Assembly: GCA_021286985.1 (NCBI GenBank)
Contig: JAJTBJ010000005.1
Coordinates: 1-38,835, forward strand
Direction of reading: 5' to 3'
DNA from: Propionibacteriales bacterium
GTDB lineage: Bacteria > Actinomycetota > Actinomycetes > Propionibacteriales > Propionibacteriaceae
Length of the DNA: 38,835 nt
The first letter of the stretch is position 1; each line of letters opens with the position of its first letter. Under the pieces are notes generated by a model that was not told where the DNA came from, made no database searches, and worked only from the letters and a program-made list of their open reading frames with translations. Position numbers and translations under genes: made by a program. Positions 10,275 through 18,752 of this stretch are shown in pieces.

Positions 10275-10318
10275 GGGACGCCGGGCACTGGGACGCCAGG
10301 AACCGTCCCCGGCGTCCC
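10275..10318 (-). terminator. GC-rich hairpin after the M15 carboxypeptidase gene
   Basis: GGGACGCCGGG at 10275-10285 is matched exactly by CCCGGCGTCCC at 10308-10318. It lies 14 bases past the stop codon of the gene at 10332. No T-run follows, so termination is probable but unproven. Confidence 0.5.
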
Positions 10319-10331
10319 GCAGATGGATCGG

Positions 10332-11078
10332 TCAGTCGAGGCCGAGGAACTCTTCCAGAGTCAGCTTGTTGCCCTTGTCGAACTGGCGGGAGATCTCGAC
10401 CCCGACGTAGCGGAAGTGCCACGGTTCGTACGGAACGCCGGTGATCTTCTCCTTGCCCTTCGGGAAGCGCAGGATGAAGCCGTACTCGTGGGCGTGGGCG
10501 TGCAGCCACTTGCCGGCGGCCGAGTTCTCCATCGGTCGGTACCACACCTTGCCGTCCCACAGGTCCGCGGACAGGCCGGTCTGGTGCTCACTTGCGCCCG
10601 GCGGGGCGTAGAAGTTGATGTTCTGCGGTTGGGTCCGCAGCGCACGATCGTAGATCGCCTTCTGCTGGCTGTAGCTGCGGTAGCCCGACTTGACGACGAC
10701 CTTCACCCCGTCGGCCTTCGCGGCAGCGGTCATCTTCGCCAGGGCTGCGGCCATGGTCTTGTCGAGGCGGTAGGGGCCGGTGGGTGAAGCGGGACCGTAG
10801 GAGGCGGAGATGCGGTGCTTCTTCGACACCACGATCACCCCGTTGACCTGGTACGGCTCGTTCAATGCCTTACCGCGGCGGGTGTCCGGTGCCGGCGCGG
10901 TCGTCGTCGGACTAGGGGACGCGCTGGCGGACGGGCTGGGGGCGGCGGACGTTGATGCACTGCTCGGTGACGGCTGTGAGGGTGCTGAAGGCAGGTAACT
11001 GTGCGGAGGGATCACGGCACAACCCGCCAGCACCAGGGTGCTGACGAAGCCGATCAGTGCAAACCGTGAACCGACCAA
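10332..11078 (-). CDS. VanY-like D-alanyl-D-alanine carboxypeptidase lipoprotein (peptidase M15)
   Basis: Predicted surface lipoprotein that trims the terminal D-Ala of peptidoglycan stem peptides. The 248-residue protein has a lipobox LVLAGC with the lipidated cysteine at 20, a Ser/Pro/Ala/Thr-rich spacer (about 25-65) and an M15B domain. Family motifs are KSGYRSYSQQ (130-139), GASEHQTGLSADLWD with zinc ligands His165 and Asp172, and EPWHF with catalytic Glu218 and zinc ligand His221. The start is TTG at 11078, only seven bases after the preceding gene's stop, and has no clear ribosome-binding site, so it may be translated by coupling. Confidence 0.9.
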   Translation of the reverse strand: MVGSRFALIGFVSTLVLAGCAVIPPHSYLPSAPSQPSPSSASTSAAPSPSASASPSPTTTAPAPDTRRGKALNEPYQVNGVIVVSKKHRISASYGPASPTGPYRLDKTMAAALAKMTAAAKADGVKVVVKSGYRSYSQQKAIYDRALRTQPQNINFYAPPGASEHQTGLSADLWDGKVWYRPMENSAAGKWLHAHAHEYGFILRFPKGKEKITGVPYEPWHFRYVGVEISRQFDKGNKLTLEEFLGLD

Positions 11079-11085
11079 AACCGGA

Positions 11086-11883
11086 TCAGAAGCCGAAGAA
11101 CGAGCGCCGGAACTGATCGAAGGCGTCGCTCAGTCGGTGGTGATGATGCGGCCACGGCGATGCCGGAGCAGTCGGCGTGAACGTCGGAGTGGGGGTCGGC
11201 GTCGCCGGGGCGGTGATGGGCGTCGACTTGGTGGTGGTCGACTTCGCGGCGGTTGGCGTCGTGGACGTGGTCGGCACCGGCGCGATCGATCGAGCGACCC
11301 GGGTCACCGGGGCGGTGGTGGTCGTCGTCGGGGTCGGCGTGGGCGTTGCCGTCTCGGTGGCCGTCGCGGTCTCCGTCGGCGTCGGCGTCGGGCATCCGGG
11401 CGGGATGGTCACCGTCGGCGTCGGGGTCGGAGTGACGGTCGGCGTGACCGTGGGCGTCGAGGTCGGCGTGGGCGACCAGGTCGGGCAGACCACGGAGGTC
11501 GAATCGGTCGGGAACGGAAGCGTCGCGCTGGGCGAGTTCTCATTGGGATCAGGCCGCGCGCTGGTGGGCGACCCGGTGGGCGTGGTGGTCGGCTCCGGGC
11601 TCGGATTTGCCGACGAACTGGGGCGACTGGTGGGCAGCGGCACCGGATTGATCGGCTGATAGTTGTGCGTGGCCGAATCGCTCGGGTCAGTGGTCGTCGT
11701 GGACGGCTCCGGGCTGAGGCTCACCGACGGCACATTGCCGGTCTGGCCATAGCTGACGCTGACGCTGACCTGAACTTCAGGTCCGGTCGAGAGGTTCGGA
11801 ATGTCAGCACGCGGTGGCGCAACAACGACGCCTGCGACTACGCAGGCGGCCGCTGCAAGCCAAGCATTCGCAGCCCGTGCCAT
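11086..11883 (-). CDS. Exported Pro/Thr/Ser-rich protein of unknown function
   Basis: A 265-residue low-complexity protein. After a short N-terminal hydrophobic signal (AANAWLAAAACVVAGVVVA) the chain is almost wholly proline, threonine and serine, with runs such as TPTVTPTVTPTPTPTV, two widely spaced cysteines, a PHHHHR cluster and an aromatic tail DQFRRSFFGF. It looks like an extended wall-spanning or glycosylated stalk; no catalytic domain is visible. The ATG at 11883 is chosen because GGGGGG lies four bases upstream; a longer frame would overlap the HD gene. The gene is followed after seven bases by the M15 carboxypeptidase lipoprotein, so the two probably act at the cell surface together. 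Confidence 0.72.
   Translation of the reverse strand: MARAANAWLAAAACVVAGVVVAPPRADIPNLSTGPEVQVSVSVSYGQTGNVPSVSLSPEPSTTTTDPSDSATHNYQPINPVPLPTSRPSSSANPSPEPTTTPTGSPTSARPDPNENSPSATLPFPTDSTSVVCPTWSPTPTSTPTVTPTVTPTPTPTVTIPPGCPTPTPTETATATETATPTPTPTTTTTAPVTRVARSIAPVPTTSTTPTAAKSTTTKSTPITAPATPTPTPTFTPTAPASPWPHHHHRLSDAFDQFRRSFFGF
11174..11480. repeat. Degenerate short-unit repeats coding the Thr/Pro stalk
   Basis: On the plus strand, units such as GTCGGCGTCGGGGTCGG and GGCGTGACCGTGGGCGTCG recur with small changes. They encode TPTVTPT-type repeats of the exported protein. Such tracts change length readily by slippage. Confidence 0.6.
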
Positions 11884-11909
11884 TGTTCCCCCCGGAAATG
11901 CACAGTGAG

Positions 11910-12830
11910 CTAGGGTCGCTCGCTCAGGTGATCGGGTCCCATCACAGCCTGCCAACGAAGAAGTTCGTCCACCAGATTGTGCCGAGCCTGGTTGAGCCAG
12001 AGTCGTTGGCCGGTAGGAGTGCCGAACAACTTCTCCGCTCCTAATAATGCCCTAACCACACCCGCTCTGGCCAACCCGAATTGCCGATCCGACAGATTTG
12101 GGTGTTCGAGGCGGATGCCGCGCAGATACAGCTGATAGCGGCCTGGTACCTGGCCGAGGATGGCCAGGTCTGCGTCCACCAGTTGGGCGCCGGCCAGATC
12201 GCCTTCCCACGGCTGATGGGAGATGGTCAGCAGCACCAACCGTTTCACCTCGCTGACCAGGCCAGACGGTAGGCCGATTGCGCTCAGCTCGGCGACGGCC
12301 AGGTCTGCCGAGGCGCGTTCGTCCACACCGGCTGTACCGGTGTAGACCGCATCGTGGAACCACGCGGCCAGACCCACCGGCAGCGAGGGAGAGCCGTCGG
12401 TGAGCGCTTCCAGCGCGTCCAGAAGGTGGGCGAGATGGCGGACGTCGTGGTAGTGCCGATGGTCCTCCTGCCAGCGGTCCAGGAGCCGCCGACCGGTCTC
12501 GACCTGGTCGGGCAGCATCCGCGACCAGGACCGGGCCAGTCGTCGGACGGCCTGGTCGCGGCGGGGTTGGCGGTCCGTCCCGCGCACCCGCAGCCCCGCT
12601 CCGGCGACCCGCCGTACCAACTCGCGCGCCTCCACCCTGATGGCGCCCGCGGCCACCAGTTCCTCGATGCGGGCGGCGGGAATGTCGTAATGGTCGTGGT
12701 CGAACGCGCGAAAGGGCACCGCGTTGTCACGGGCAAAGCCGTGCAGTTCGGTCAGGGATTGATCCGAGGCCAGATGGGCGAACCTGGTGCCGTGAGCGGG
12801 CCAGCGCGCGGGATCGATCAGGACCGCCAT
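11910..12830 (-). CDS. DUF4031 and HD-domain protein
   Basis: A 306-residue cytoplasmic protein with two parts. Residues 1-82 (MAVLIDPARWPAHGTRFAHL, then FDHDHYDIP and ARELVRRVAGAGLR) are the DUF4031 domain, found widely in actinobacteria. Residues 100-290 are an HD-type metal-dependent phosphohydrolase-like domain, with HRHYHDVRHLAHLL and the HD pair His159-Asp160 in AWFHDAVY. The substrate is unknown; HD proteins of this kind are usually annotated only as predicted metal-dependent phosphohydrolases. ATG at 12830 is six bases after the PEBP gene's stop, and its GAGG lies across that junction, so the two are co-transcribed. Confidence 0.86.
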   Translation of the reverse strand: MAVLIDPARWPAHGTRFAHLASDQSLTELHGFARDNAVPFRAFDHDHYDIPAARIEELVAAGAIRVEARELVRRVAGAGLRVRGTDRQPRRDQAVRRLARSWSRMLPDQVETGRRLLDRWQEDHRHYHDVRHLAHLLDALEALTDGSPSLPVGLAAWFHDAVYTGTAGVDERASADLAVAELSAIGLPSGLVSEVKRLVLLTISHQPWEGDLAGAQLVDADLAILGQVPGRYQLYLRGIRLEHPNLSDRQFGLARAGVVRALLGAEKLFGTPTGQRLWLNQARHNLVDELLRWQAVMGPDHLSERP

Positions 12831-12836
12831 CGGGCC

Positions 12837-13304
12837 TCAGCTGGCCGGATTGGCGAACAGGGCGGTGAAGTCGGCGTCGTCCAGGGAGCTGAAGCTCAGC
12901 GTCAACCGCGCGGACGCGCAGCTGGCGTCGTCGTCGACATCGAGGCGCTCCACCGATACCGCCACCACCCGGAATTCGTAGTGGTGGGCGGGGCCCGGCG
13001 GTGGCCACGGGCCGCCCCAGCCGGGATAGCCGTAGTCGTTGATCCAGGTTCGTGCCCCGGACGGAAGCGCGGCACCCTCGGCCAGGCTGGTGACCTCGGC
13101 GGGGATGTCGGTGACCACCCAGTGCCACCACCCGCTGCCGGTCGGGGCATCGGGGTCGAAGCAGGTGACTGCATAACTGGCGGTGCCGTCTGGCCCTGGC
13201 GTCCAACTGAGCTGGGGGCTGATGTTCTGGCCGCCGACGCCGGGCTCGGCGTAGTCCAAGCCGATATAGCTGCCTGCGGCGATGCTGGTGCTACTCAGAT
13301 GCAT
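12837..13304 (-). CDS. YbhB/YbcL-family Raf kinase inhibitor-like (PEBP) protein
   Basis: A 155-residue cytoplasmic protein of the phosphatidylethanolamine-binding family. It has QNISPQLSWTPGP, the CFDPDAPTGSGWWHWVV ligand-site motif (DPDAP and the WHW histidine), and GARTWINDYGYPGWGGPWPPPG. The bacterial role is not established; anion binding at the DPDAP/H site is expected. ATG at 13304 is preferred over an upstream GTG because GGAGG lies seven bases before it and the family normally begins here. It is probably the first gene of the unit continuing with DUF4031-HD. Confidence 0.9.
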   Translation of the reverse strand: MHLSSTSIAAGSYIGLDYAEPGVGGQNISPQLSWTPGPDGTASYAVTCFDPDAPTGSGWWHWVVTDIPAEVTSLAEGAALPSGARTWINDYGYPGWGGPWPPPGPAHHYEFRVVAVSVERLDVDDDASCASARLTLSFSSLDDADFTALFANPAS

Positions 13305-13406
13305 GAGAGTTCCTCCGATCCGTCTTGTCCAGCTAATCACCACCCGCGGTCGGTGTCACGGTCGGAAAGTCGGTAGTTCGGCGCTCATGGTGAGCGGGTT
13401 TTGCGG

Positions 13407-13412
13407 CAGGAT
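13407..13412 (+). promoter_or_regulatory. -10 box CAGGAT for a leaderless start at 13419
   Basis: CAGGAT is followed by six bases and then GTG at 13419. The spacing is that of actinobacterial leaderless promoters and decides the start of the KDPG-aldolase-like gene. Confidence 0.45.
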
Positions 13413-13418
13413 GGCGGC

Positions 13419-14024
13419 GTGGCTGTCGAACTTCCCGCGCTGGGTGAACATCGGGTGATCGTGAATCTCCCGGCGTTCGAGGTCGAGGAGTTGCTGCCGG
13501 CCTGCGAGATTCTGTGTCAGGAGGGATTCACCACCTGGGCGCTGCCGATCGATCGGATCAGTGTGGTCGCCGGCTTGCGCGCCGCGTTCGGGCGCCGGGC
13601 GCGGATCGCCATCTCGGGAGTGACCCGACCGGCCGAGGTTCGCCGTGCTGCCGAGGCGGGCGCGGTGTTTGCAGCCAGCCAGCTGATGTCGGCGGGGCTG
13701 GTCAAGGCGGTGCCCGACTTCCCGGTGATTCTCGGCGGTCTCACTCCGAGCGAGCTGCGAGCTGCCCTGGCTACCGGGGCTGCCGGGGTGCAGGTGGTCC
13801 CCGCCGAGGCGTTCACAACCGACTACGCCAAGGCGCTGCCGGCCCTCTTGGGCTACCCGCCGCTAGTGGCCACCGGCCACCTCACTCGGACCCGGGCGTC
13901 GGCCTGGCTGGATTCCGGCGCGATCGGGGTATGGCCGCAGGCGATCTTCGCCGATCACCTCGCCGTCGATCTCTTCTTGGACGAGCTGCGCGCCGAGATT
14001 CAAACCTGGCGGCTGGCCGACTGA
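13419..14024 (+). CDS. KDPG-aldolase-like protein lacking the catalytic lysine
   Basis: A 201-residue TIM-barrel protein resembling 2-dehydro-3-deoxyphosphogluconate aldolase (Eda). It keeps the fold pattern: HRVIVNLPAFEVEELLPACEILCQEGFTTWALPI, then GAVFAASQLMS, PDFPVILGGLTPSEL and GVQVVPAEAF. In Eda the last motif is KFFPAE, with the lysine forming the Schiff base; here Gln125 takes that position. The glutamate that acts in proton transfer (EVTLR in Eda) also seems absent. It is therefore probably not a working class I aldolase of this type, although it may bind a similar sugar acid phosphate. GTG at 13419 is preferred to TTG at 13401 because of the -10 box. Confidence 0.75.
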   Translation: MAVELPALGEHRVIVNLPAFEVEELLPACEILCQEGFTTWALPIDRISVVAGLRAAFGRRARIAISGVTRPAEVRRAAEAGAVFAASQLMSAGLVKAVPDFPVILGGLTPSELRAALATGAAGVQVVPAEAFTTDYAKALPALLGYPPLVATGHLTRTRASAWLDSGAIGVWPQAIFADHLAVDLFLDELRAEIQTWRLAD

Positions 14025-14116
14025 CGCTGCGTCCGCAGAGTGGGGGACGGCTTGCCCCCAATCAAATCCTTAAGTTAGTCTGAGAATCTACTCAGGTTGT
14101 CTGCAGGAAGTAGCCC

Positions 14117-15037
14117 ATGTCGTATCAGCCGCGTCGCGTCGCCGATCTGGTCGACGCTCCCGCCGCCGAAGACACCGATCAGGTGGTGGAGCTCACTCCC
14201 CGCCGCGCTGCAACTTCCCTGGTTGACAAGCTCTTTCATCGTGGTGGCGGACTCGCCGCTGCGGTCACCGTCGCAGCCACGGCAGCCGCAGTGCTGATCG
14301 GCGCCACCGGTGGCGCGGCCTCTGCCGTGGGTGTCCCACTTGCCGCGGCTGCTCCGGTGCCCAGCCAGCAGTTGATCGCCGACGAACTCGTCCTGGTCAA
14401 GCCGAGCCGGCTGAATACTGCCTCCTCCCATGTCACCGCGATGGCGGTGAGCCGACAGTTCACCGAGGGATCGCTGAACGTCCGCTCCGAGCCGTCGCAG
14501 GATGCCAAGCTGCTGGGCCGGATCTCCTCGGCCACCCAGGTAGAGGCCACCTCCGATGTCGAAGGTGACTACCGCAAGATCGTTTTCAAGGACGGCTTCG
14601 GGTGGGTCCTGAGCGACGAACTCAGCGACGCAGCTGAGGCGGCGGTACCCGAGGGCACCAGCATGGAGCCGTGCTCCCGGGGCTCGCAGGTGGAGAACAA
14701 GCTGCGCAAGACCACGATCTTCATCTACCGGTCGGTCTGTCCGCTCTTCCCCGACATCAACTCGGTCGGTGGGTGGCGCTCCGGTGGCATGGCCTTCCAC
14801 AAGAACGGACGCGCCCTGGACCTGATGCTCACCCCCGGCGAGGAGAGCGCGTTGGGCTGGCGGATCACCAAGTACCTGATCGCACACCGTGCGGAGTTCA
14901 AGATCGACCACATCATCTTCGAGCAGAAGATCTGGACGCCCAGTAGCGGCCGGTGGAAGAAGATGGCTGATCGTGGCTCGGTCACCGCTAATCACTTCAA
15001 CCACGTCCACGTGGCCGTGGTGGCTTCTGCCCCCTGA
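14117..15037 (+). CDS. Exported SH3-domain protein with C-terminal ARB_07466-like domain
   Basis: A 306-residue protein. Residues about 1-42 are polar and probably cytoplasmic, followed by an Ala/Val/Gly-rich membrane or signal segment (about 43-80). A bacterial SH3 domain follows, with EGSLNVRSEPSQDAKLLGRI and DGFGWVLSDEL (about 110-175). The C-terminal 120 residues (GWRSGGMAFHKNGRALDLML, and NHFNHVHVAV at the end) resemble the domain found in many actinobacterial peptidoglycan-associated proteins, with conserved His and Asp reminiscent of M15-like zinc sites. A cell-wall function is likely. The gene stands alone between two promoters. Confidence 0.8.
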   Translation: MSYQPRRVADLVDAPAAEDTDQVVELTPRRAATSLVDKLFHRGGGLAAAVTVAATAAAVLIGATGGAASAVGVPLAAAAPVPSQQLIADELVLVKPSRLNTASSHVTAMAVSRQFTEGSLNVRSEPSQDAKLLGRISSATQVEATSDVEGDYRKIVFKDGFGWVLSDELSDAAEAAVPEGTSMEPCSRGSQVENKLRKTTIFIYRSVCPLFPDINSVGGWRSGGMAFHKNGRALDLMLTPGEESALGWRITKYLIAHRAEFKIDHIIFEQKIWTPSSGRWKKMADRGSVTANHFNHVHVAVVASAP

Positions 15038-15078
15038 GCATTCGATCCAGCGATGACCGCGCGGCGGTGGCGTCCGGT

Positions 15079-15084
15079 TAGGCT
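15079..15084 (+). promoter_or_regulatory. -10 box TAGGCT for a leaderless start at 15091
   Basis: TAGGCT is followed by six bases (ACGCGG) and then GTG at 15091, a leaderless arrangement. It fixes both the promoter and the start codon of the first polymerase gene. Confidence 0.6.
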
Positions 15085-15090
15085 ACGCGG

Positions 15091-16911
15091 GTGAGTCGGG
15101 GCAAATCGATCGAAAACGTCGGCCGGGCACCCGTGCCCGAGTGGGAAGAGTTGGCCCGTGCCGCGTGGCCCGGACGCGTTCCGCTGGCGCTTTCGGCCTG
15201 GTTCGGTCGCTCGAACCTCACTTTGTTCATGCTCAGCATGTTGGTGCTGTTCACCGCTGCCTGGTTCCACCTGCCCTGGGTGGCCTTTGTGGCGTGGACG
15301 ATCTCCGGCCTGTCGGAGTGGCTGTCCACCCGCTCCGACCCGCCCACCTCCCGATTGATGGATCTGGTCGGGCTGCGTCCGCAGTTGCGGGCGCTGCTGC
15401 GCAGCGTGCTGGCCGCAGCGGCGGTCTTCGCCGGCTCGGCGTCGAACTCGCCGACGGCGGGAATGGTCTATGTGACCGCGATCCTGGCGATCCAGCTCGC
15501 CTGGGTGATGCAGCCGATTCTGGCCACCTGGACGTCCCGCACCGCCCCGGTGCTGCTGTTCCATCCCGGCGCGCCACGCCAACCGGTGCCCACCCTGCGC
15601 CACCAGCGCATCTACGCTCGCGGCGCCGGCACGCCGGTGGTGCTGTTCCTGATCGAGTTGGCCGCGCTGCTCGACGCCGTGATCGCTGAGTACGTTCCCC
15701 CGCAGACGATGAGTTCGCTGTTGGGGGTGACCGTCGGAGTAGCCGCGGCCGAAACCGCGCTGCTCTACGCCGGCTGGACGACCTGGCAGGCCTACGCCGC
15801 CCGCCGCGATGTCGCCAAGATGGGTCGTCCGCTGATCGAGAAGCTGACCGAGTTGGCGCCGTCCTTCCTGGTCTACATCTCACTCGGCGCCGGCCAGTCG
15901 AAGTACATCGCCAATCAGTGGCTGCCGGCGCTGAACGCGCTGACCGAGGACGGGCTGCTGCTGGTGCGAGAGGCCAGCCAACTGGGCGGCTTGGATCGCT
16001 CCCGTCACCCGGTCGTCTATGCCCCGGCCCCTCGCGACGTGGAGCGGTTGATCCTGCCCAGCATCAAGGTCGCCTTCTACCTCGCCTTCGGCGAACGCAA
16101 CGGGCAACTGCAGCGCGATCCGCGGCTCAAGCACGTGATGCTGCTGCACGGCGATTCCGACAAGGCCACCAGCGCCAACAACCTCGCTCGCGGGGTGGAC
16201 GAGGTGTGGGTGGCCGGCCAGGCCGCGATGGATCGCTACCCGGCCGCGGGGATCGACATGCCGCCAGAGCGCTTCGCGGTGATCGGACGCCCGCAGGTGA
16301 CCGCGTTGCCGATCGGTCCGACCGGCAACGAGCATCCGATCGTGCTGTACGCGCCGACTTTCGAGGGCTACTACGACCAGACCTCCTACTCGTCGCTGGA
16401 TCGGATGGGCGTGCGCCTGGTCCGTCGCTTGCTGCGCGACTACCCCGACGCCCGAGTGTGGTTCCGTCCGCACCCGGCCAGCGGCGTGTCGCGTCCGTCG
16501 ATGCTGGCCGCCATCGCCGAGATCTCCACGATCCTGCGGCGGGCTGGAAAGGGCCATCTGGTCACCGGCGATGAGGACCTCTCGTTGACCGAGTGCCTGT
16601 CGAAGGCTGACGTGCTGATCTCCGACATCTCCAGCGTCGCCACCGACTTCCTGTACACCACCCGGCCGATCCTGGTCTGCAATCCGCGGGGGCTGTCGGC
16701 AGAGGAGTTCGTGGCGATGTTCCCCTCCCAGGCCAGTTCCTATCTGATCGCTCCCGATCTGTCCGGCCTGGACGAGGGCATGGCCGAGGCATTCGGGCCG
16801 GACCGGCTCGCTGGGGCCCGGATCGAGATGAAGAAGCACGTGTTGGGTGATACCCCTGAGGGCCCGCAAGCCGCGTTCCAGGCTCACGTCACCCGGGTGA
16901 CCCAGGACTGA
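15091..16911 (+). CDS. CDP-glycerol glycerophosphotransferase-family polymerase, membrane-anchored
   Basis: A 606-residue protein of the TagB/TagF/TarL superfamily, which transfers polyol phosphate from CDP-activated donors onto wall polymers. The first 240 residues carry about five hydrophobic helices, unlike soluble TagF, so it is likely anchored by them. The C-terminal catalytic part (about 260-600) has LLHGDSDKATSANN with His353, the RPHP motif with His461, and DISSVATDFLY. The usual first motif is WHGT; here HGDSDK replaces it, a pattern shared with the second paralogue at 21780. It opens the wall-polymer region, followed by pgi. Whether glycerol or ribitol phosphate is the substrate cannot be read from the sequence. 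Confidence 0.88.
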   Translation: MSRGKSIENVGRAPVPEWEELARAAWPGRVPLALSAWFGRSNLTLFMLSMLVLFTAAWFHLPWVAFVAWTISGLSEWLSTRSDPPTSRLMDLVGLRPQLRALLRSVLAAAAVFAGSASNSPTAGMVYVTAILAIQLAWVMQPILATWTSRTAPVLLFHPGAPRQPVPTLRHQRIYARGAGTPVVLFLIELAALLDAVIAEYVPPQTMSSLLGVTVGVAAAETALLYAGWTTWQAYAARRDVAKMGRPLIEKLTELAPSFLVYISLGAGQSKYIANQWLPALNALTEDGLLLVREASQLGGLDRSRHPVVYAPAPRDVERLILPSIKVAFYLAFGERNGQLQRDPRLKHVMLLHGDSDKATSANNLARGVDEVWVAGQAAMDRYPAAGIDMPPERFAVIGRPQVTALPIGPTGNEHPIVLYAPTFEGYYDQTSYSSLDRMGVRLVRRLLRDYPDARVWFRPHPASGVSRPSMLAAIAEISTILRRAGKGHLVTGDEDLSLTECLSKADVLISDISSVATDFLYTTRPILVCNPRGLSAEEFVAMFPSQASSYLIAPDLSGLDEGMAEAFGPDRLAGARIEMKKHVLGDTPEGPQAAFQAHVTRVTQD

Positions 16912-16970
16912 TCGCTTCGGGCCGACGGTCGCCATCTGCCGGACGGCCCGTGGGTGGTCGCGTGGCTGGT

Positions 16971-16976
16971 TAGGCT
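16971..16976 (+). promoter_or_regulatory. -10 box TAGGCT for a leaderless pgi mRNA
   Basis: TAGGCT, six bases (GTTTGC), then ATG at 16983. This shows pgi has its own promoter even though it is only 71 bases after the polymerase gene. Confidence 0.6.
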
Positions 16977-16982
16977 GTTTGC

Positions 16983-18659
16983 ATGACACCGGTTGATCCC
17001 ACCAGCACTGCCGCTTGGACGAAGCTCGCCGGGTTGGCTGCCGACCTGAACCCCGACCTGCGCGCCTGGTTCGCCAGCGACCCGGGCCGCGTCGAGCGGT
17101 TCACCTTCTCTGCAGCTGACCTCTTTGTCGATCTGTCGAAGAACCTCATCACCGATGACGTCCATGCTGCCCTGGTGGCGCTGGCCGGCGAGGTGGGCCT
17201 GGCCGAGCGCCGCGATGCGATGTTCTCCGGCGCCGCGATCAACGTCACCGAGCAACGCTCGGTGTTGCACACCGCCTTGCGTCGGCCGCGGGGTGAGGTG
17301 CTGATGGTCGATGGCGTCGACGTGGTCGCCGAGGTGCATGAAGTGCTCGACCGGGTCTACGCCTTCGCCGATTCGGTTCGCAGCGGAGCCTGGACCGGTG
17401 CCAGCGGCAAGCCGATTCGCACGGTGGTGAATATCGGTATCGGCGGCTCCGACCTCGGGCCGGTGATGGTGTACGAGGCCCTGCAGCCCTACGTCCAGCC
17501 CGGCTTGACGTGCCGTTTCGTGTCCAACATCGACCCCACCGACATCGCCACCAAGACCGCCGATCTCGACCCTGAGACCACCTTGTTCATCATCGCCTCC
17601 AAGACCTTCACCACCTTGGAGACGCTGACCAATGCGCGGCTGGCCAGGGACTGGCTGCTGGCCGGGCTGGGCGCCGCCGGGGTCACCGACGGCAGCCCGG
17701 AGGCCGACCGCGCTGCGGTGGCGCGGCATTTCGTCGCGGTCTCGACGGCGTTGGACAAGGTGGCCGAGTTCGGCATCGATCCGGCGAACGCCTTCGGCTT
17801 CTGGGACTGGGTCGGCGGGCGCTACTCGGTGGATTCGGCCGTGGGTACGGCGGTCGCGGTGGCCATCGGGCCAGCGAACTTCGCCGACTTCCTGGCCGGC
17901 TTCCACGCCGTCGACGAGCACTTCCGGACCACCCCGATGGAGCGCAATGTGCCGGCGCTGATGGGTCTGTTGAACGTCTGGTACGTCAACTTCCTGGGTG
18001 CGCACAGCCACGCGGTGCTGCCGTACGCCCAATACCTGCACCGCTTCGCCGCCTATCTGCAGCAGTTGACCATGGAGTCCAACGGCAAGGGTGTGCGCAG
18101 CGACGGTGCGCCGGTCACCACCGGCACCGGAGAGGTGTTCTGGGGCGAGCCGGGGACGAACGGGCAACACGCCTTCTATCAGCTGATTCATCAGGGCACC
18201 CAGCTGATCCCGGCCGATTTCATCGCGGTCGCCACTCCGGCTCATCCGCTGACCGATGGCGGCATCGACGTCCATGAGTTGTTCCTGGCGAACTTCTTCG
18301 CCCAGACCAAGGCGCTGGCCTTCGGCAAGACCGAGGCCGAGGTTCGCGCCGAGGGCACGGCCGAGGCGATCGTCCCGGCGCGGGTCTTCAGTGGGAATCG
18401 GCCGACCACGTCGATCATGGCGCCGGCGCTGACCCCGAGCGTGGTCGGACAGTTGATCGCCCTCTACGAACACATCACCTTCACCCAAGGGGTGGTCTGG
18501 GGTATCAACAGCTTCGACCAGTGGGGCGTGGAGCTGGGCAAGCAGTTGGCCCTGCAGATCGCGCCGGCAGTTGCCGGGGACGCCGATGCGCTCGCGGTCC
18601 AGGATCCTTCCACGCGGAGTTTGGTCAGCTACTACGCTCGGCATCGTGCCCGGGGGTGA
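16983..18659 (+). CDS. pgi: Glucose-6-phosphate isomerase
   Basis: Cytoplasmic glycolytic enzyme interconverting glucose 6-phosphate and fructose 6-phosphate. The 558-residue length is standard. Visible signatures are [27 protein letters not shown], the [11 protein letters not shown] phosphate-binding segment, [11 protein letters not shown], the catalytic-region block [31 protein letters not shown] with the catalytic His, and [18 protein letters not shown] near the end. It is flanked by wall-polymer genes; fructose 6-phosphate feeds sugar-nucleotide synthesis, but its location may be incidental since it has its own promoter. Confidence 0.97.
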   Translation: MTPVDPTSTAAWTKLAGLAADLNPDLRAWFASDPGRVERFTFSAADLFVDLSKNLITDDVHAALVALAGEVGLAERRDAMFSGAAINVTEQRSVLHTALRRPRGEVLMVDGVDVVAEVHEVLDRVYAFADSVRSGAWTGASGKPIRTVVNIGIGGSDLGPVMVYEALQPYVQPGLTCRFVSNIDPTDIATKTADLDPETTLFIIASKTFTTLETLTNARLARDWLLAGLGAAGVTDGSPEADRAAVARHFVAVSTALDKVAEFGIDPANAFGFWDWVGGRYSVDSAVGTAVAVAIGPANFADFLAGFHAVDEHFRTTPMERNVPALMGLLNVWYVNFLGAHSHAVLPYAQYLHRFAAYLQQLTMESNGKGVRSDGAPVTTGTGEVFWGEPGTNGQHAFYQLIHQGTQLIPADFIAVATPAHPLTDGGIDVHELFLANFFAQTKALAFGKTEAEVRAEGTAEAIVPARVFSGNRPTTSIMAPALTPSVVGQLIALYEHITFTQGVVWGINSFDQWGVELGKQLALQIAPAVAGDADALAVQDPSTRSLVSYYARHRARG

Positions 18660-18686
18660 GGTTCGGCGCTCGGCAGGGGTGTGCAC

Positions 18687-18692
18687 TAAGCT
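18687..18692 (+). promoter_or_regulatory. Probable -10 box TAAGCT for the ABC exporter
   Basis: TAAGCT lies 60 bases before the ATG of the permease gene, in an otherwise G/C-rich gap after pgi. A clear -35 box was not found. Confidence 0.35.
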
Positions 18693-18752
18693 CGCACGGG
18701 CGCCATACATCATCGTCGGCACCACAGAACGCGGATTGGAGTCCTGGCCAGG

